Of a stretch of 64,000 nt of DNA, positions 44,578 to 53,128 are shown piece after piece. Every line of letters starts with the position of its first letter. Within the stretch, counting starts at the first letter, position 1. The position numbers and the translations under genes are program-made. Source of the stretch: Streptococcus infantis. Lineage in GTDB: Bacteria > Bacillota > Bacilli > Lactobacillales > Streptococcaceae. Where the stretch lies: assembly GCF_021497965.1 (NCBI RefSeq), contig NZ_CP046525.1:1054001-1118000 (forward strand). The letters are read 5' to 3'. The notes beneath the pieces are model-generated. The model had not been told where the DNA came from. It saw only the letters and a program-made list of their open reading frames with translations, and ran no database searches.

Positions 44578-44629
44578 TAAGTGTGATATATTTATAACAT
44601 AAAATTTAAGTGTGATATATTTATAACAC
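44573..44629 (+). repeat. Tandem 29-bp operator/promoter duplication
   Basis: Two near-identical units starting at 44573 and 44602. Each contains TTTAAG, then the near-palindrome GTGTGATATATTTATAACAC (last base T in the first unit) and an extended -10 TGA-TATATT. Placed 15 bases before the ATG of an operon encoding an XRE repressor, it is a likely double operator. Confidence 0.75.
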
Positions 44630-44645
44630 AAAAAAGGAGTCTATC

Positions 44646-45242
44646 ATGAAAAAAAGTCAAAAAATGCGTGGCCTCATTTCAATGATTGCCGTAGCTCTCT
44701 CTATTGATTTTACTGTTTTATTTGGTTCTAATCTTAGTTGGGGACCCAAGTTAGTTATTGTTGGTATTTCAGTGTTAAGTCAGATTGTAGCTATTTGGGG
44801 CTGGCTACATATGAAACCACGACCTCATAAGATTCAGAAAGATAAGGGGAAGACTATTTTTGACTTGTCTGCTAAGCTTTACACGATACTTTTGTTTGCA
44901 GCAAGCATTTTTTATACAGTAGGGGTTTGGGCAGTGACCCCAAGTGAAAGTTCTGGTATCAAAGAATGCATTTTGGGAATTGGCCTCGTTATTGAAGTGA
45001 TTGTATTTGGTTTTTTCTCTTTGAAAAATGTCAAGGAAACTCCGGACGAACGCTTTTATGCTAATTTAGCCAAGGCAGCTAGCTTGATGTTTGTTTTTAT
45101 GCTAGGCGCACTGATGATCCTAGCAGTTATTATTGGGTATATGGGGTCTCTCACTCTTTACATGGGCCAGATCTTTATTAGCATAGCTGCTTTGATTTGC
45201 ATCTTTGCGGTTGTCTATCTTATCTTGGAACGGAGAGGATAA
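44646..45242 (+). CDS. Multi-pass membrane protein paired with XRE regulator
   Basis: 198-residue protein with six predicted helices (near residues 10-28, 34-55, 74-95, 105-125, 145-168, 172-193). A cytoplasmic loop VKETPDERFYANLAKAASLMF carries the DER motif common to DUF2178/DUF3796-type proteins encoded next to small XRE regulators. No known function; possibly a membrane stress sensor or immunity-like protein. GGAGT ribosome site. Two bases before the regulator gene. Confidence 0.75.
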   Translation: MKKSQKMRGLISMIAVALSIDFTVLFGSNLSWGPKLVIVGISVLSQIVAIWGWLHMKPRPHKIQKDKGKTIFDLSAKLYTILLFAASIFYTVGVWAVTPSESSGIKECILGIGLVIEVIVFGFFSLKNVKETPDERFYANLAKAASLMFVFMLGALMILAVIIGYMGSLTLYMGQIFISIAALICIFAVVYLILERRG

Positions 45243-45244
45243 GC

Positions 45245-45469
45245 ATGGCCAAAGAAAGCAAGATTATTACTAATCTCAAATCTATTCGTGAGTCCACAGG
45301 CATGACCCAGCAGGAGTTAGCCGACCTCATCGGCATGCGACGCGAGACAATTCTGCACCTGGAAAATAACCGTTACAATCCTTCGCTGGAAATGGCTCTT
45401 AAAATTGCTCAAGTTTTTGATTTGAAAGTAGAAGACCTCTTTGAACTCAGACAGAAAGAGGAAGCATAA
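45245..45469 (+). CDS. Small XRE-family transcriptional regulator
   Basis: 74-residue helix-turn-helix protein: LKSIRESTGMTQQELADLIGMRRETILHLENNRYNPSLEMALKIAQVFD is a full XRE domain, ending KVEDLFELRQKEEA. Almost only DNA-binding domain, the YozG-like type. GGAGAGG inside the upstream gene serves as ribosome site; the longer open frame is not needed. Probably represses its own operon via the tandem operator upstream. Confidence 0.92.
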   Translation: MAKESKIITNLKSIRESTGMTQQELADLIGMRRETILHLENNRYNPSLEMALKIAQVFDLKVEDLFELRQKEEA

Positions 45470-45538
45470 TTCTTTTCGAGACCTAGCATTAAGTTCATTG
45501 ATTAATTAGGAATTGAAGCCAAAAGAAAAATCTTTTGA
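45470..45538 (+). other. Gap with stop codons before remnant
   Basis: Short AT-rich gap after the XRE gene without recognisable features; the frame of the following remnant is closed by a TGA at 45536. Confidence 0.4.
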
Positions 45539-45877
45539 AAATGTACTCTTTTAAAATATAGTAATTCTTATGGAATTGATATCCCAAAACATTTAGATAC
45601 GCTTGTTGAAAAAGGATATGCTATTATCGAAACCGCCTTTGACTCGCTTTACCATCTAAATGCTACTATGAAAAAGAGTATCCTTAAAAAGAAGGGTGTT
45701 ACTGGACTCTCCAAGATGAAGGCCACCGAATTGAATCAAGCACTTCATGATCATTTTTCAGAAGAAGAATTAGCTAACCGCTTTTCGATTCGTGGCTATA
45801 AACTAACTCCAAAAGGTGAACAAGCTCTCAAAGACCATCAAGTAATCATTGACCTCCATCCTAAAAAGAATCTTTAA
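45539..45877 (+). pseudogene. 5'-truncated remnant of a SAP-like domain gene
   Basis: Open frame without a proper start: it reads KCTLLKYSNSYGIDIPKHLD, then a helix ending in HLNATMKKSILKKKG, then SKMKATELNQALHDHFSEEELANRF and RGYKLTPKGEQALKDH. The first ATG (45668) has no ribosome site and lies in the middle of a continuous protein-like sequence, so the gene has lost its front. The MKATELNQAL...FSIRGYKLTPKGE part resembles SAP-type DNA-binding modules. A good terminator remains behind it. Confidence 0.65.
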
Positions 45878-45900
45878 TCAACCAAAGCTGGTTGATTTTT
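45876..45900 (+). terminator. Terminator after the remnant
   Basis: Stem AATCAACCA/TGGTTGATT with loop AAGC and T-run. Confidence 0.85.
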
Positions 45901-45917
45901 TTGTAATTTTTTAAAAC

Positions 45918-45967
45918 ACTTACAAATCATTACAATTATTGACAAATGCTTATAAAAAGAGTATAGT
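45918..45967 (+). promoter_or_regulatory. Promoter and phased repeats upstream of the DeoR gene
   Basis: -35 TTGACA (45939-45944), 17 bases, -10 TATAGT (45962-45967). Three similar words TTACAAAT, TTACAATT and TTGACAAA follow one another at about 10-base spacing up to the -35, a probable site for the DeoR regulator itself. Confidence 0.65.
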
Positions 45968-45989
45968 ATTAAAAAAAGGAGGAATTCCT

Positions 45990-46733
45990 ATGTACCAAGA
46001 ACAACGATTAGAAGAAATCATAAAACTTTTAGAGGATAGAGGAAGTCTGTCAGCAAAAGAAATGGTTGACCATTTCCATGTTTCCAAAGATACCATCCGT
46101 AGAGATTTTTCAATTCTCGCAAAGGAAAAACTAGCAAGAAGAACTCATGGAGGTTTATTGCCAATTCAAAAGCAAAGGATTCTTGATTTTCAAGGTAGAG
46201 CAGAACAATCTTCTAAAGAAAAAGAGAAAATTGCTCATTTAGCTACCCAACTCATTTCTGATTCACAACTGATATTCTTTGATGTTTCAACCACTATACT
46301 TGAGTTAGCAAAAATTATAGATAAAAAAGTTACTATTTTCAGTCATTCATTAGATAACGCACTTATCTTAGGAAATAATGAAAATGTCGATTTTCATATT
46401 CTCGGTGGAAAATTTCATAGACAGAATCGTTTTTATTATTCACTAGAAGAATCCAATACTTTAGAGGGAATTAGATTTGATGTAGCATTTTTTGGCGCTG
46501 CTAGTCTTTCAGACGGACAAGTTAGTTTTGAGGATCAAGAAGATGTTCTCATGAAAAAAAGAGCATTTAAAACTAGTAAAATTCGCGTCTTGTTAGCTGA
46601 AACAGGAAAGATAAACAAACACTCTCATTTTATACTTTCTGAACTAGCTGATTTTGATTACTGGATTACAGATAAAGAGCCTGATGTAGAAATACAAGAA
46701 TCTTTAGATGGTAGAACAACAATACTATTTTAA
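45990..46733 (+). CDS. DeoR-family sugar-phosphate-responsive repressor
   Basis: 247-residue DeoR-type regulator: N-terminal helix-turn-helix (QRLEEIIKLLEDRGSLSAKEMVDHFHVSKDTIRRDFSILA) with the family signature, then a sugar-phosphate-sensing DeoRC domain (DVSTTILELAKII, HILGGKFHRQNRFYY, FFGAASLS, KRAFKTSKIRVLLAETGK). Start fixed by AAAGGAGG. Followed after 13 bases by a HAD phosphatase, so it probably senses a phosphorylated sugar that the phosphatase removes. Confidence 0.9.
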   Translation: MYQEQRLEEIIKLLEDRGSLSAKEMVDHFHVSKDTIRRDFSILAKEKLARRTHGGLLPIQKQRILDFQGRAEQSSKEKEKIAHLATQLISDSQLIFFDVSTTILELAKIIDKKVTIFSHSLDNALILGNNENVDFHILGGKFHRQNRFYYSLEESNTLEGIRFDVAFFGAASLSDGQVSFEDQEDVLMKKRAFKTSKIRVLLAETGKINKHSHFILSELADFDYWITDKEPDVEIQESLDGRTTILF

Positions 46734-46746
46734 AAAGGAGCAAAAT

Positions 46747-47577
46747 ATGTCAAGAATTAAATTAATTATGAGTGATATTGACGGCACTATTTTGGATAAA
46801 AATCACCAATTAGATTCTTATTTGATAGAACTGATGCCACTTTTAAAACAATGTAATATTCCTTTTGTTCTAGCTTCTGCTAGATCTCCTCTCGGTATAG
46901 CGCCAATTTCTAAAGAGCTTGGCATCACCGAATGTCCCATTGCCTGCTATAATGGAGCACTCATCAGTTTAGGAGATAAAATCCTAAGACAGCATACTAT
47001 TAATAAAAAGGAATTACTCTTACTACATGATTTTTTAAAAAAAGAATTCCCGACAGTTTCTATCAATGTTTACTCCGGAAAAGATTGGCTTGTGAATACA
47101 ATTGATGAGTGGGTAGAAATCGAAGCAACTATTACTGGAGAAAGTCCAAAAGTTACATCTTTAGCAGATTTTATAAAAGACGAGAAAACTCTTGTTCATA
47201 AACTTTTGCTGATAGATAATACGGATACCATACAGAAACTTCAAAAAATCTTATCCTCAATAGATTTCCCTCAAACCAACTTCTATCTCTCTAAAGATAA
47301 CTATCTAGAAGTTACACATAATCAAGTATCCAAAAAACAAGCTTTATTAGAATTAGCCAAGTATTATCAACTTTCACTTTCTGAAATTATGACTATTGGA
47401 GATAATTATAATGATATTCCAATGATTGAGACTTCTGGACTTGGTGTTGCAATGGGAAACGCACCTACAGATGTCAAAACTTGCGCAAATACAGTAACAG
47501 ATTCTAATGATCAAAATGGTGTAAGTAAGGCCATAAAATTGTATGTACTATCGGAATCATCACAATTGAATATTTGA
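46747..47577 (+). CDS. Cof-type HAD-superfamily phosphatase
   Basis: 276-residue HAD IIB hydrolase. Motif I SDIDGTILD near residue 8, motif II VLASARSP, motif III Lys in SKKQALLELAKYY, motif IV IGDNYNDIPMIE. It dephosphorylates sugar phosphates or other small phosphates. Operon with the DeoR regulator; ribosome site AAAGGAG. Confidence 0.92.
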   Translation: MSRIKLIMSDIDGTILDKNHQLDSYLIELMPLLKQCNIPFVLASARSPLGIAPISKELGITECPIACYNGALISLGDKILRQHTINKKELLLLHDFLKKEFPTVSINVYSGKDWLVNTIDEWVEIEATITGESPKVTSLADFIKDEKTLVHKLLLIDNTDTIQKLQKILSSIDFPQTNFYLSKDNYLEVTHNQVSKKQALLELAKYYQLSLSEIMTIGDNYNDIPMIETSGLGVAMGNAPTDVKTCANTVTDSNDQNGVSKAIKLYVLSESSQLNI

Positions 47578-47630
47578 AATCCACTTCTTTTTAGGGTACA
47601 ATGGAAAAAATGATTTTTGAGAGGATTAAC

Positions 47631-48437
47631 ATGAAAAAATTAGCTACACTACTACTCATTTCAACTTTTGCTCTTGGTGGATGTACAAGCATCCAACGTG
47701 CACTTCGTGGTGATGATTACGTAGATTCTAAGATTGCTACTGAAGAAAGTTCTAAAGCCGCTACTCAAGCAGAAAAAGATTTGAAAGACGCCTTAACAAA
47801 TGAAAATGCTAACTTCCCTCAACTTTCTAAGGAAGTAGCTGAAGACGAAGCTGAAGCTATTCTTCACACAAGTCTAGGTGATATTCGTATCAAACTTTTT
47901 CCAAAGTTAGCCCCTCTTGCGGTAGAAAACTTCTTGACTCATGCTAAAGAAGGCTACTACAATGGTGTTACTTTCCACCGTGTAATTGATGGATTTATGA
48001 TACAAACAGGAGATCCGAAAGGTGATGGTACAGGTGGGGAATCTATCTGGCACGGTAAGGATCAAACAAAAGACAAGGGAACAGGTTTTAAAAACGAAAT
48101 CTCTCCATACCTCTATAATATCCGCGGTGCTCTATCTATGGCCAATACTGGTCAACCAAACTCAAATGGTAGCCAGTTCTTCATCAACCAAAGTACAACA
48201 GACTATTCAGCTAAACTTCCTACAAATAGCTATCCTAAGAAAATTATCCAAGCCTACAAAGAAGGTGGAAATCCTACTCTCGATGGGAAACACCCAGTCT
48301 TTGGTCAAGTGATTGATGGGATGGATGTAGTAGATAAAATTGCCAAGGCTGAAAAAGACGAAAAAGATAAACCAACTACTGCTATTACCATCGACAGTAT
48401 CGAAATTGTTAAAGACTACGATTTCAGTAAACAATAA
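47631..48437 (+). CDS. slrA: Peptidyl-prolyl isomerase lipoprotein SlrA
   Basis: 268-residue cyclophilin-type lipoprotein that folds secreted proteins at the outer face of the membrane; the pneumococcal counterpart SlrA affects adherence. Signal peptide with lipobox LGGC (ALGGCTSIQ). Cyclophilin core: [61 protein letters not shown]. Start at MKKLATLL with GAGAGG upstream. Full length. Confidence 0.94.
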   Translation: MKKLATLLLISTFALGGCTSIQRALRGDDYVDSKIATEESSKAATQAEKDLKDALTNENANFPQLSKEVAEDEAEAILHTSLGDIRIKLFPKLAPLAVENFLTHAKEGYYNGVTFHRVIDGFMIQTGDPKGDGTGGESIWHGKDQTKDKGTGFKNEISPYLYNIRGALSMANTGQPNSNGSQFFINQSTTDYSAKLPTNSYPKKIIQAYKEGGNPTLDGKHPVFGQVIDGMDVVDKIAKAEKDEKDKPTTAITIDSIEIVKDYDFSKQ

Positions 48438-48464
48438 ACTCATTAACTTTAAGGAGATGTTAAA

Positions 48465-48704
48465 ATGCTTTTACTTTGGGGTTCAAAAGGCTATCAAAAA
48501 GTGCTCGGACATACTCAAACTACTATTGAGTGTGGGCACTGTAACAATGTAGGTACTTGGGAAATTACAGAAACCGGACGTAAGTTTACTCTTTACTGGA
48601 TTCCACTCTTTCCTTACGGTAAAACATATTTTGTTTCTTGCCCTATTTGTCATTACGGTAAAGAAATTCAAAAGTCTGAGATCGAACAATATCTCAACTA
48701 TTAA
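48465..48704 (+). CDS. Small zinc-ribbon protein
   Basis: 79-residue protein with two CxxC knuckles (IECGHCNN and VSCPICHYG), fitting the zinc-ribbon family of small Gram-positive proteins. TLYWIPLFPYGKTYF suggests a short membrane-associated stretch. Follows slrA by 27 bases with AAGGAG. Function unknown. Confidence 0.82.
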   Translation: MLLLWGSKGYQKVLGHTQTTIECGHCNNVGTWEITETGRKFTLYWIPLFPYGKTYFVSCPICHYGKEIQKSEIEQYLNY

Positions 48705-48733
48705 AAAGATAGGTCATTCGGCCTATCTTTTTT
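48703..48733 (+). terminator. slrA/zinc-ribbon terminator
   Basis: Stem AAAAAGATAGG/CCTATCTTTTT directly after the zinc-ribbon gene. Confidence 0.85.
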
Positions 48734-48745
48734 ATTTTCACTTTT

Positions 48746-48782
48746 ATGTAAGCGTTCTCTTTTGCTTCAAATATGATATAAT
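48746..48782 (+). promoter_or_regulatory. Promoter and possible cre of first paralog
   Basis: ATGTAAGCGTTCTCTT (48746-48761) resembles a CcpA cre site with two mismatches; the extended -10 TGA-TATAAT (48777-48782) follows. The arrangement recurs before the second paralog. Confidence 0.45.
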
Positions 48783-48811
48783 TTAGTTAATAGTAACGAG
48801 GAGGTTTTCCT

Positions 48812-50086
48812 ATGAAACCATATAAAATAAGCTTAATACGACTTTGCTTGGTCTTATTAGGATATTTAATCTATAATCTAGTTTATTTTGCCCTCTTCTA
48901 TTCAGCAGGTTATGCTTTTTTCATTCTATGGCCTATATTCTTTTTAGCAATAGGTTTGATTCTTTTAGGTAATTTTTTTGCCTTTAGAGATCCTCTGAAA
49001 TTAAAATCAAGCTTTAAAGATAATCAGTTAGTCCAAAAGACTAGTACCATACAAGTCATTTTAGCGACTATCGGAGTCTGCTTACAATTATCAAATATGG
49101 TATATCTACGTTGGTGGCCGATCAATTATATTGATAATTTTCCAACATTATTTTGTATTAGTCTTCTCTACTCTGCTATTTTCTTTATCGGAAACTTTCA
49201 AAAAACGAAGCTCGATCAAGACGACAAGTCTTCAAACAAATCAAGTCTTGTTTTTGGAGCTATAGTCGTTTTCTTATGCAACCTCTTGTTAATCACTAAT
49301 AGCAAAGTTTCAGTATGGGGCTCTACGGATCAATATGTACAGGACTTTAAAGACTTTGGACTAAAAGGAAAAGTCGAAGTATATGAGAAAAAACATTTAA
49401 TTGAACCTTACAATGGAACACTTACAACTTTATTCTATAATGAAACTTTATCGAATGGAGAAAGTTTTATCGATTTTATTTATGTTTCTGATGTGCAAAA
49501 TGGAACACACGTGACAACATTGGATGAAAAGGACAAGGAAGAAATTCGTTCCTATCTTGAAAACGATACGGAAAAAGAGTTATTTGATAAAGTTACACTT
49601 GAACAATTTGAATTCGTCTTAAAAGTCTATGAAGAAAGAATATATAATCTAAAATTAGAAGATGATATAGCGACTAAAATAAATGAGGCAGTTGGTGGCA
49701 AATTACTAGAGAATTATAATGTCGAGATTAAACCAGCTGACAAAATAAAATTTTATAGTGATCTTATTAAAGAGGCTGTAAAAAACAGAGAAAATGGAGA
49801 TACAGATGTTGCAGGATTTTACAATATCGATATTAACAAACATATAAACGATAAAACTTTAATAGTTTCTATCGAGCACTTCAATTTTATTGAAATCGAG
49901 GATAAACAAAATCATAAAATTGATAATCGTGTAGACTACTTAAAAGATAAATTAACATCACTTCCAGTTGGAACTCTATCAGATGGTATCTATAAATTCA
50001 CTGTTAGCACATTATCTGACGGCAACGTCAAAATCACTATGGTGGTTGAAAATGGTAAGAGTTACTTTGAAAAAGATACTGATTAG
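48812..50086 (+). CDS. Tandem membrane protein paralog 1, unknown
   Basis: 424-residue protein with five probable N-terminal helices (residues 10-30, 33-55, 80-98, 110-125, 145-163) and a long C-terminal domain of about 250 residues without recognised family. Signature segments shared with its neighbour: MKPYKI at the start, GLKGKVEVYEKK, VKNRENGDTDVAGFYNI and SLPVGTLSDGIYKFTV. The C-terminal domain probably faces outward, with mixed helix and strand. No operon partner beyond the paralog; each has its own promoter. Confidence 0.7.
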   Translation: MKPYKISLIRLCLVLLGYLIYNLVYFALFYSAGYAFFILWPIFFLAIGLILLGNFFAFRDPLKLKSSFKDNQLVQKTSTIQVILATIGVCLQLSNMVYLRWWPINYIDNFPTLFCISLLYSAIFFIGNFQKTKLDQDDKSSNKSSLVFGAIVVFLCNLLLITNSKVSVWGSTDQYVQDFKDFGLKGKVEVYEKKHLIEPYNGTLTTLFYNETLSNGESFIDFIYVSDVQNGTHVTTLDEKDKEEIRSYLENDTEKELFDKVTLEQFEFVLKVYEERIYNLKLEDDIATKINEAVGGKLLENYNVEIKPADKIKFYSDLIKEAVKNRENGDTDVAGFYNIDINKHINDKTLIVSIEHFNFIEIEDKQNHKIDNRVDYLKDKLTSLPVGTLSDGIYKFTVSTLSDGNVKITMVVENGKSYFEKDTD

Positions 50087-50132
50087 CAACTAAATTAGTC
50101 AAATAGACTCGGCTTTATCATTTTACACTTCC

Positions 50133-50170
50133 ATGTAAACGCTCTATTTTCTTATTCAATTATGAAATAA
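50133..50170 (+). promoter_or_regulatory. Promoter region of second paralog
   Basis: ATGTAAACGCTCTATT (50133-50148) is a half-good cre-like element, followed by an extended -10 TGA-AATAAT and a leader ending in GGAGGTTCTCCT, almost the same as before paralog 1. Confidence 0.4.
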
Positions 50171-50201
50171 TGCAGTTAACAGTAACAAAGGAGGTTCTCC
50201 T

Positions 50202-51485
50202 ATGAAACCATATAAAATCGATATAACTCGGCTCAGTCTTATTCTGATAGGATACTTAATCTTTAATCGCGTTTATTCGATTACTTATGATTCCGGAGGT
50301 TTTGCTTTTATACTCATGTGGCCAGCATTTCTCTTGTCATATGCAGTAATTGTGCTAGGAAATATTTTTATTTTTAGAGATATCTCAAAATTAAAAGCCT
50401 CCTTCGAAGATAATGAGTTGATTCAAAAGACATGTACTATACAGTTGGTTCTAGCTACAATTGGATTTTTCATGCAAATATTAGGTTTTAAGGGAGCCCC
50501 ACTTAATTACATTGATAATTATCCAGTACTGGTTTGCGCCAGTATTGTGTACTCTATCATTCTCCTTATCGGTATTTATCAGACAATAAAGCTAGGGCAA
50601 GGGAAAGATAATTCAGCCATATTTGGTTTTATCTTTGGGGGGATGATCATTTTTCTCACTAGCCTTGCACTGGTTTTAATCACTTCTCCATCAATTAAAT
50701 ACACTACTCCTTCTTTCGCTGAAGAATTTCAATCACTTGGACTTAAGGGAAAGGTTGAGGTAGTTGATAAACACAGAGAGATTGAAGCATTTTATGGAAC
50801 TGCCTACAAGCTAACATATACAGAAAATTTATCCGATGGAACTATTTTAAAAGAAACTACTACCGCAAAAATTCATGGAAAGGATGGAGAACATTTATCA
50901 AATTTCTTTCTTCTTTCAGGAACAGATCTCGAAACACTTCTTAATGATAAAGAAAAGGCACTGTTTCACACTGTCAAACAAGATGAATTCAGTTTCTTAC
51001 TAGATGTATACAAAGAAAGACCGAATCTACAACAAGAAGAAGACAGTATCAAAAATGCTACTGCTGAAAAAATAGATAAACTCTTTGCGACACCAATAAC
51101 TTCTAGTTTTAAATTTGGAAAATATCCAATAGAAAACTACTATGTGGCAATTATGGCTCAGGCTGTCAGGAATCGAGAAAAAGGAGATTCTGACGCAGCT
51201 GGCTTTTATAATATTACAACAAAAGATCTCATGAAAAACAAAGGTCTTACTCTCGATTTTGATTGTGACCTTACGAAAATCAAGGTAGAAAATGGAAGTC
51301 CTTTATATGCCTTTAAGGAGAGAATCTTATCTTTACCAAAAAATTCATTTTCCGATGGAATCTATAACATGAGTTGTTCTTATGATGAAAATGGAATAAA
51401 AAAGAAAGTTACTTGCCCATTTGTTGTTGAAGATGGTGTGGGACACTTTGAAGAGGATGAAATCGTGGGAAATCAAACCAATTAG
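50202..51485 (+). CDS. Tandem membrane protein paralog 2, unknown
   Basis: 427-residue paralog of the preceding gene, same start (MKPYKI), same helix layout and same C-terminal segments (GLKGKVEVVDKHREIE, VRNREKGDSDAAGFYNI, SLPKNSFSDGIYNMS). Identity by eye is perhaps 35-45 percent, so the duplication is not recent, or is under diversifying pressure. Promoter and ribosome-site sequences were duplicated with the gene. Unrecognised family. Confidence 0.7.
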   Translation: MKPYKIDITRLSLILIGYLIFNRVYSITYDSGGFAFILMWPAFLLSYAVIVLGNIFIFRDISKLKASFEDNELIQKTCTIQLVLATIGFFMQILGFKGAPLNYIDNYPVLVCASIVYSIILLIGIYQTIKLGQGKDNSAIFGFIFGGMIIFLTSLALVLITSPSIKYTTPSFAEEFQSLGLKGKVEVVDKHREIEAFYGTAYKLTYTENLSDGTILKETTTAKIHGKDGEHLSNFFLLSGTDLETLLNDKEKALFHTVKQDEFSFLLDVYKERPNLQQEEDSIKNATAEKIDKLFATPITSSFKFGKYPIENYYVAIMAQAVRNREKGDSDAAGFYNITTKDLMKNKGLTLDFDCDLTKIKVENGSPLYAFKERILSLPKNSFSDGIYNMSCSYDENGIKKKVTCPFVVEDGVGHFEEDEIVGNQTN

Positions 51486-51545
51486 TTATTTTTGATACAA
51501 AAACTAGGAGATAGCAGTATGACTTCTACTAGTTGCAATCCCCGT

Positions 51546-51577
51546 AAAAAAGCCAAGTCACATAGACTTGGCTTTTT
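51546..51577. terminator. Bidirectional terminator before the ABC-F gene
   Basis: Stem AAAAAGCCAAGTC/GACTTGGCTTTTT with a 5-base loop between convergent units. Confidence 0.9.
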
Positions 51578-51585
51578 ATGACTAT

Positions 51586-53127
51586 TTATGTTAGCTCATT
51601 GAAATCCCAGATTTGATCCATCCAGCCTTCATAAAAATCAGGTTCATGACAAACCATGAGGATAGAACCCTTGTATTCTTTCAAAGCACGTTTGAGTTCG
51701 TCCTTGGCATCCACATCCAAGTGGTTGGTAGGTTCATCAAGAACAAGGACATTATTCTCTCGGTTCATTAAGAGACAGAAACGAACCTTGGCTTGCTCAC
51801 CACCTGACAAGACCTGAATTTGACTTTCGATGTGTTTAGTCGTCAAACCACAACGGGCAAGAGCTGCACGGACTTCTGCTTGATTGAGGGCTGGAAATGC
51901 ATTCCAGACTGCTTCTAGAGGCGTCTGGCGATTACCGCCTTCCACTTCCTGTTCAAAGTAGCCGAGTTCTAGGTAGTCCCCACGTTCAACCTCCCCAGCA
52001 ATTGGTGGAATAATTCCCAAAAGAGATTTCAAGAGGGTTGTTTTCCCGATACCATTAGCACCGATGATAGCAACCTTTTGATTGCGCTCAAAGGTAAGAT
52101 TTAATGGTTTTGTAAGTGGACGGTCGTAGCCAATCTGCAAGTCCTTAGCTTGGAAGATAAAGCGTCCAGGTGTACGAGCAGTTTTGAATTCAAAGGATGG
52201 CTTTGGTTTCTCACTTTGGAGCTCGATGATATCCATCTTGTCCAATTTTTTCTGACGAGACATAGCCATGTTACGCGTTGCGACACGCGCCTTATTACGG
52301 GCTACAAAGTCCTTGAGATCCGCAATTTCTTTCTGTTGACGCTCATAGGCTGCTTCCAATTGCGATTTCTTCATGGCATAGACTTCTTGGAACTGGTAGT
52401 AATCTCCAGAATAACGAGTCAACTGTTGATTTTCGACGTGATATACGATATTGATAACATCATTGAGGAATGGAATATCGTGCGAAATAAGGACAAAGGC
52501 ATTCTCATAGTTCTGCAGATAGCGTTTAAGCCAGTCAATATGCTCAGCATCCAGATAGTTGGTTGGCTCGTCCAAAAGCAAGATATCTGGCTTTTCAAGA
52601 AGGAGTTTGGCTAAGAGAACCTTGGTTCTTTGTCCACCAGATAAGGCTGTTACATCTGTATCCATACCATAATCCATGACACCAAGGGCACGCGCCACTT
52701 CATCAATTTTAGCATCCAAGGTATAGAAATCACGGCTTTCCAAACGGTCTTGCAGTTCTCCGACTTCTTCCATCAATGCATCAATATCAGCGCCCTCTTC
52801 TGCCATTTCCATGTAGAGTTCATTGATACGTGCTTCGGCTTTGAATAATTCATCAAAGGCAGTACGAAGAACATCACGCACAGTTTGACCCTCTTTGAGC
52901 ACGGCGTGCTGGTCCAGGTAGCCAGCAGTCACATATTTAGACCACTCCACCTTACCTTCATCAGGTAGCATTTTACCAGTCACGATGCTCATGAAAGTTG
53001 ATTTCCCTTCACCATTGGCACCGACCAGACCGATATGTTCACCTTTGAGGAGGCGAAAAGATACGTCTTCAAAAATTGCACGGTCACCAAAACCGTGACT
53101 TAAATTTTTTACTTCTAAGATACTCAT
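51586..53127 (-). CDS. ABC-F family ATPase (YkpA/YbiT-like)
   Basis: 513-residue soluble ABC-F protein: two ABC domains with Walker A GANGEGKSTFM and GANGIGKTTLL, signatures LSGGQRTKVLLA and LSGGEQAKVRFC, Walker B LLLDEPTNYLD and VLDEPTNHLD, joined by a charged linker near residues 240-310. No membrane part. Such proteins act on the ribosome (EttA-like or resistance); the sequence lacks the long linker of resistance types and looks like the housekeeping YkpA/YbiT group. Confidence 0.9.
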   Translation of the reverse strand: MSILEVKNLSHGFGDRAIFEDVSFRLLKGEHIGLVGANGEGKSTFMSIVTGKMLPDEGKVEWSKYVTAGYLDQHAVLKEGQTVRDVLRTAFDELFKAEARINELYMEMAEEGADIDALMEEVGELQDRLESRDFYTLDAKIDEVARALGVMDYGMDTDVTALSGGQRTKVLLAKLLLEKPDILLLDEPTNYLDAEHIDWLKRYLQNYENAFVLISHDIPFLNDVINIVYHVENQQLTRYSGDYYQFQEVYAMKKSQLEAAYERQQKEIADLKDFVARNKARVATRNMAMSRQKKLDKMDIIELQSEKPKPSFEFKTARTPGRFIFQAKDLQIGYDRPLTKPLNLTFERNQKVAIIGANGIGKTTLLKSLLGIIPPIAGEVERGDYLELGYFEQEVEGGNRQTPLEAVWNAFPALNQAEVRAALARCGLTTKHIESQIQVLSGGEQAKVRFCLLMNRENNVLVLDEPTNHLDVDAKDELKRALKEYKGSILMVCHEPDFYEGWMDQIWDFNELT

Positions 53128-53128
53128 T

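Noticed and set aside
52150-52614. 154-codon plus-strand open frame
   Set aside because: Antisense to the ABC-F gene; no ribosome site or promoter.
51586-53127. Antibiotic-resistance ABC-F
   Set aside because: The interdomain linker lacks the long extension of resistance ABC-Fs; sequence fits the housekeeping YkpA/YbiT group.
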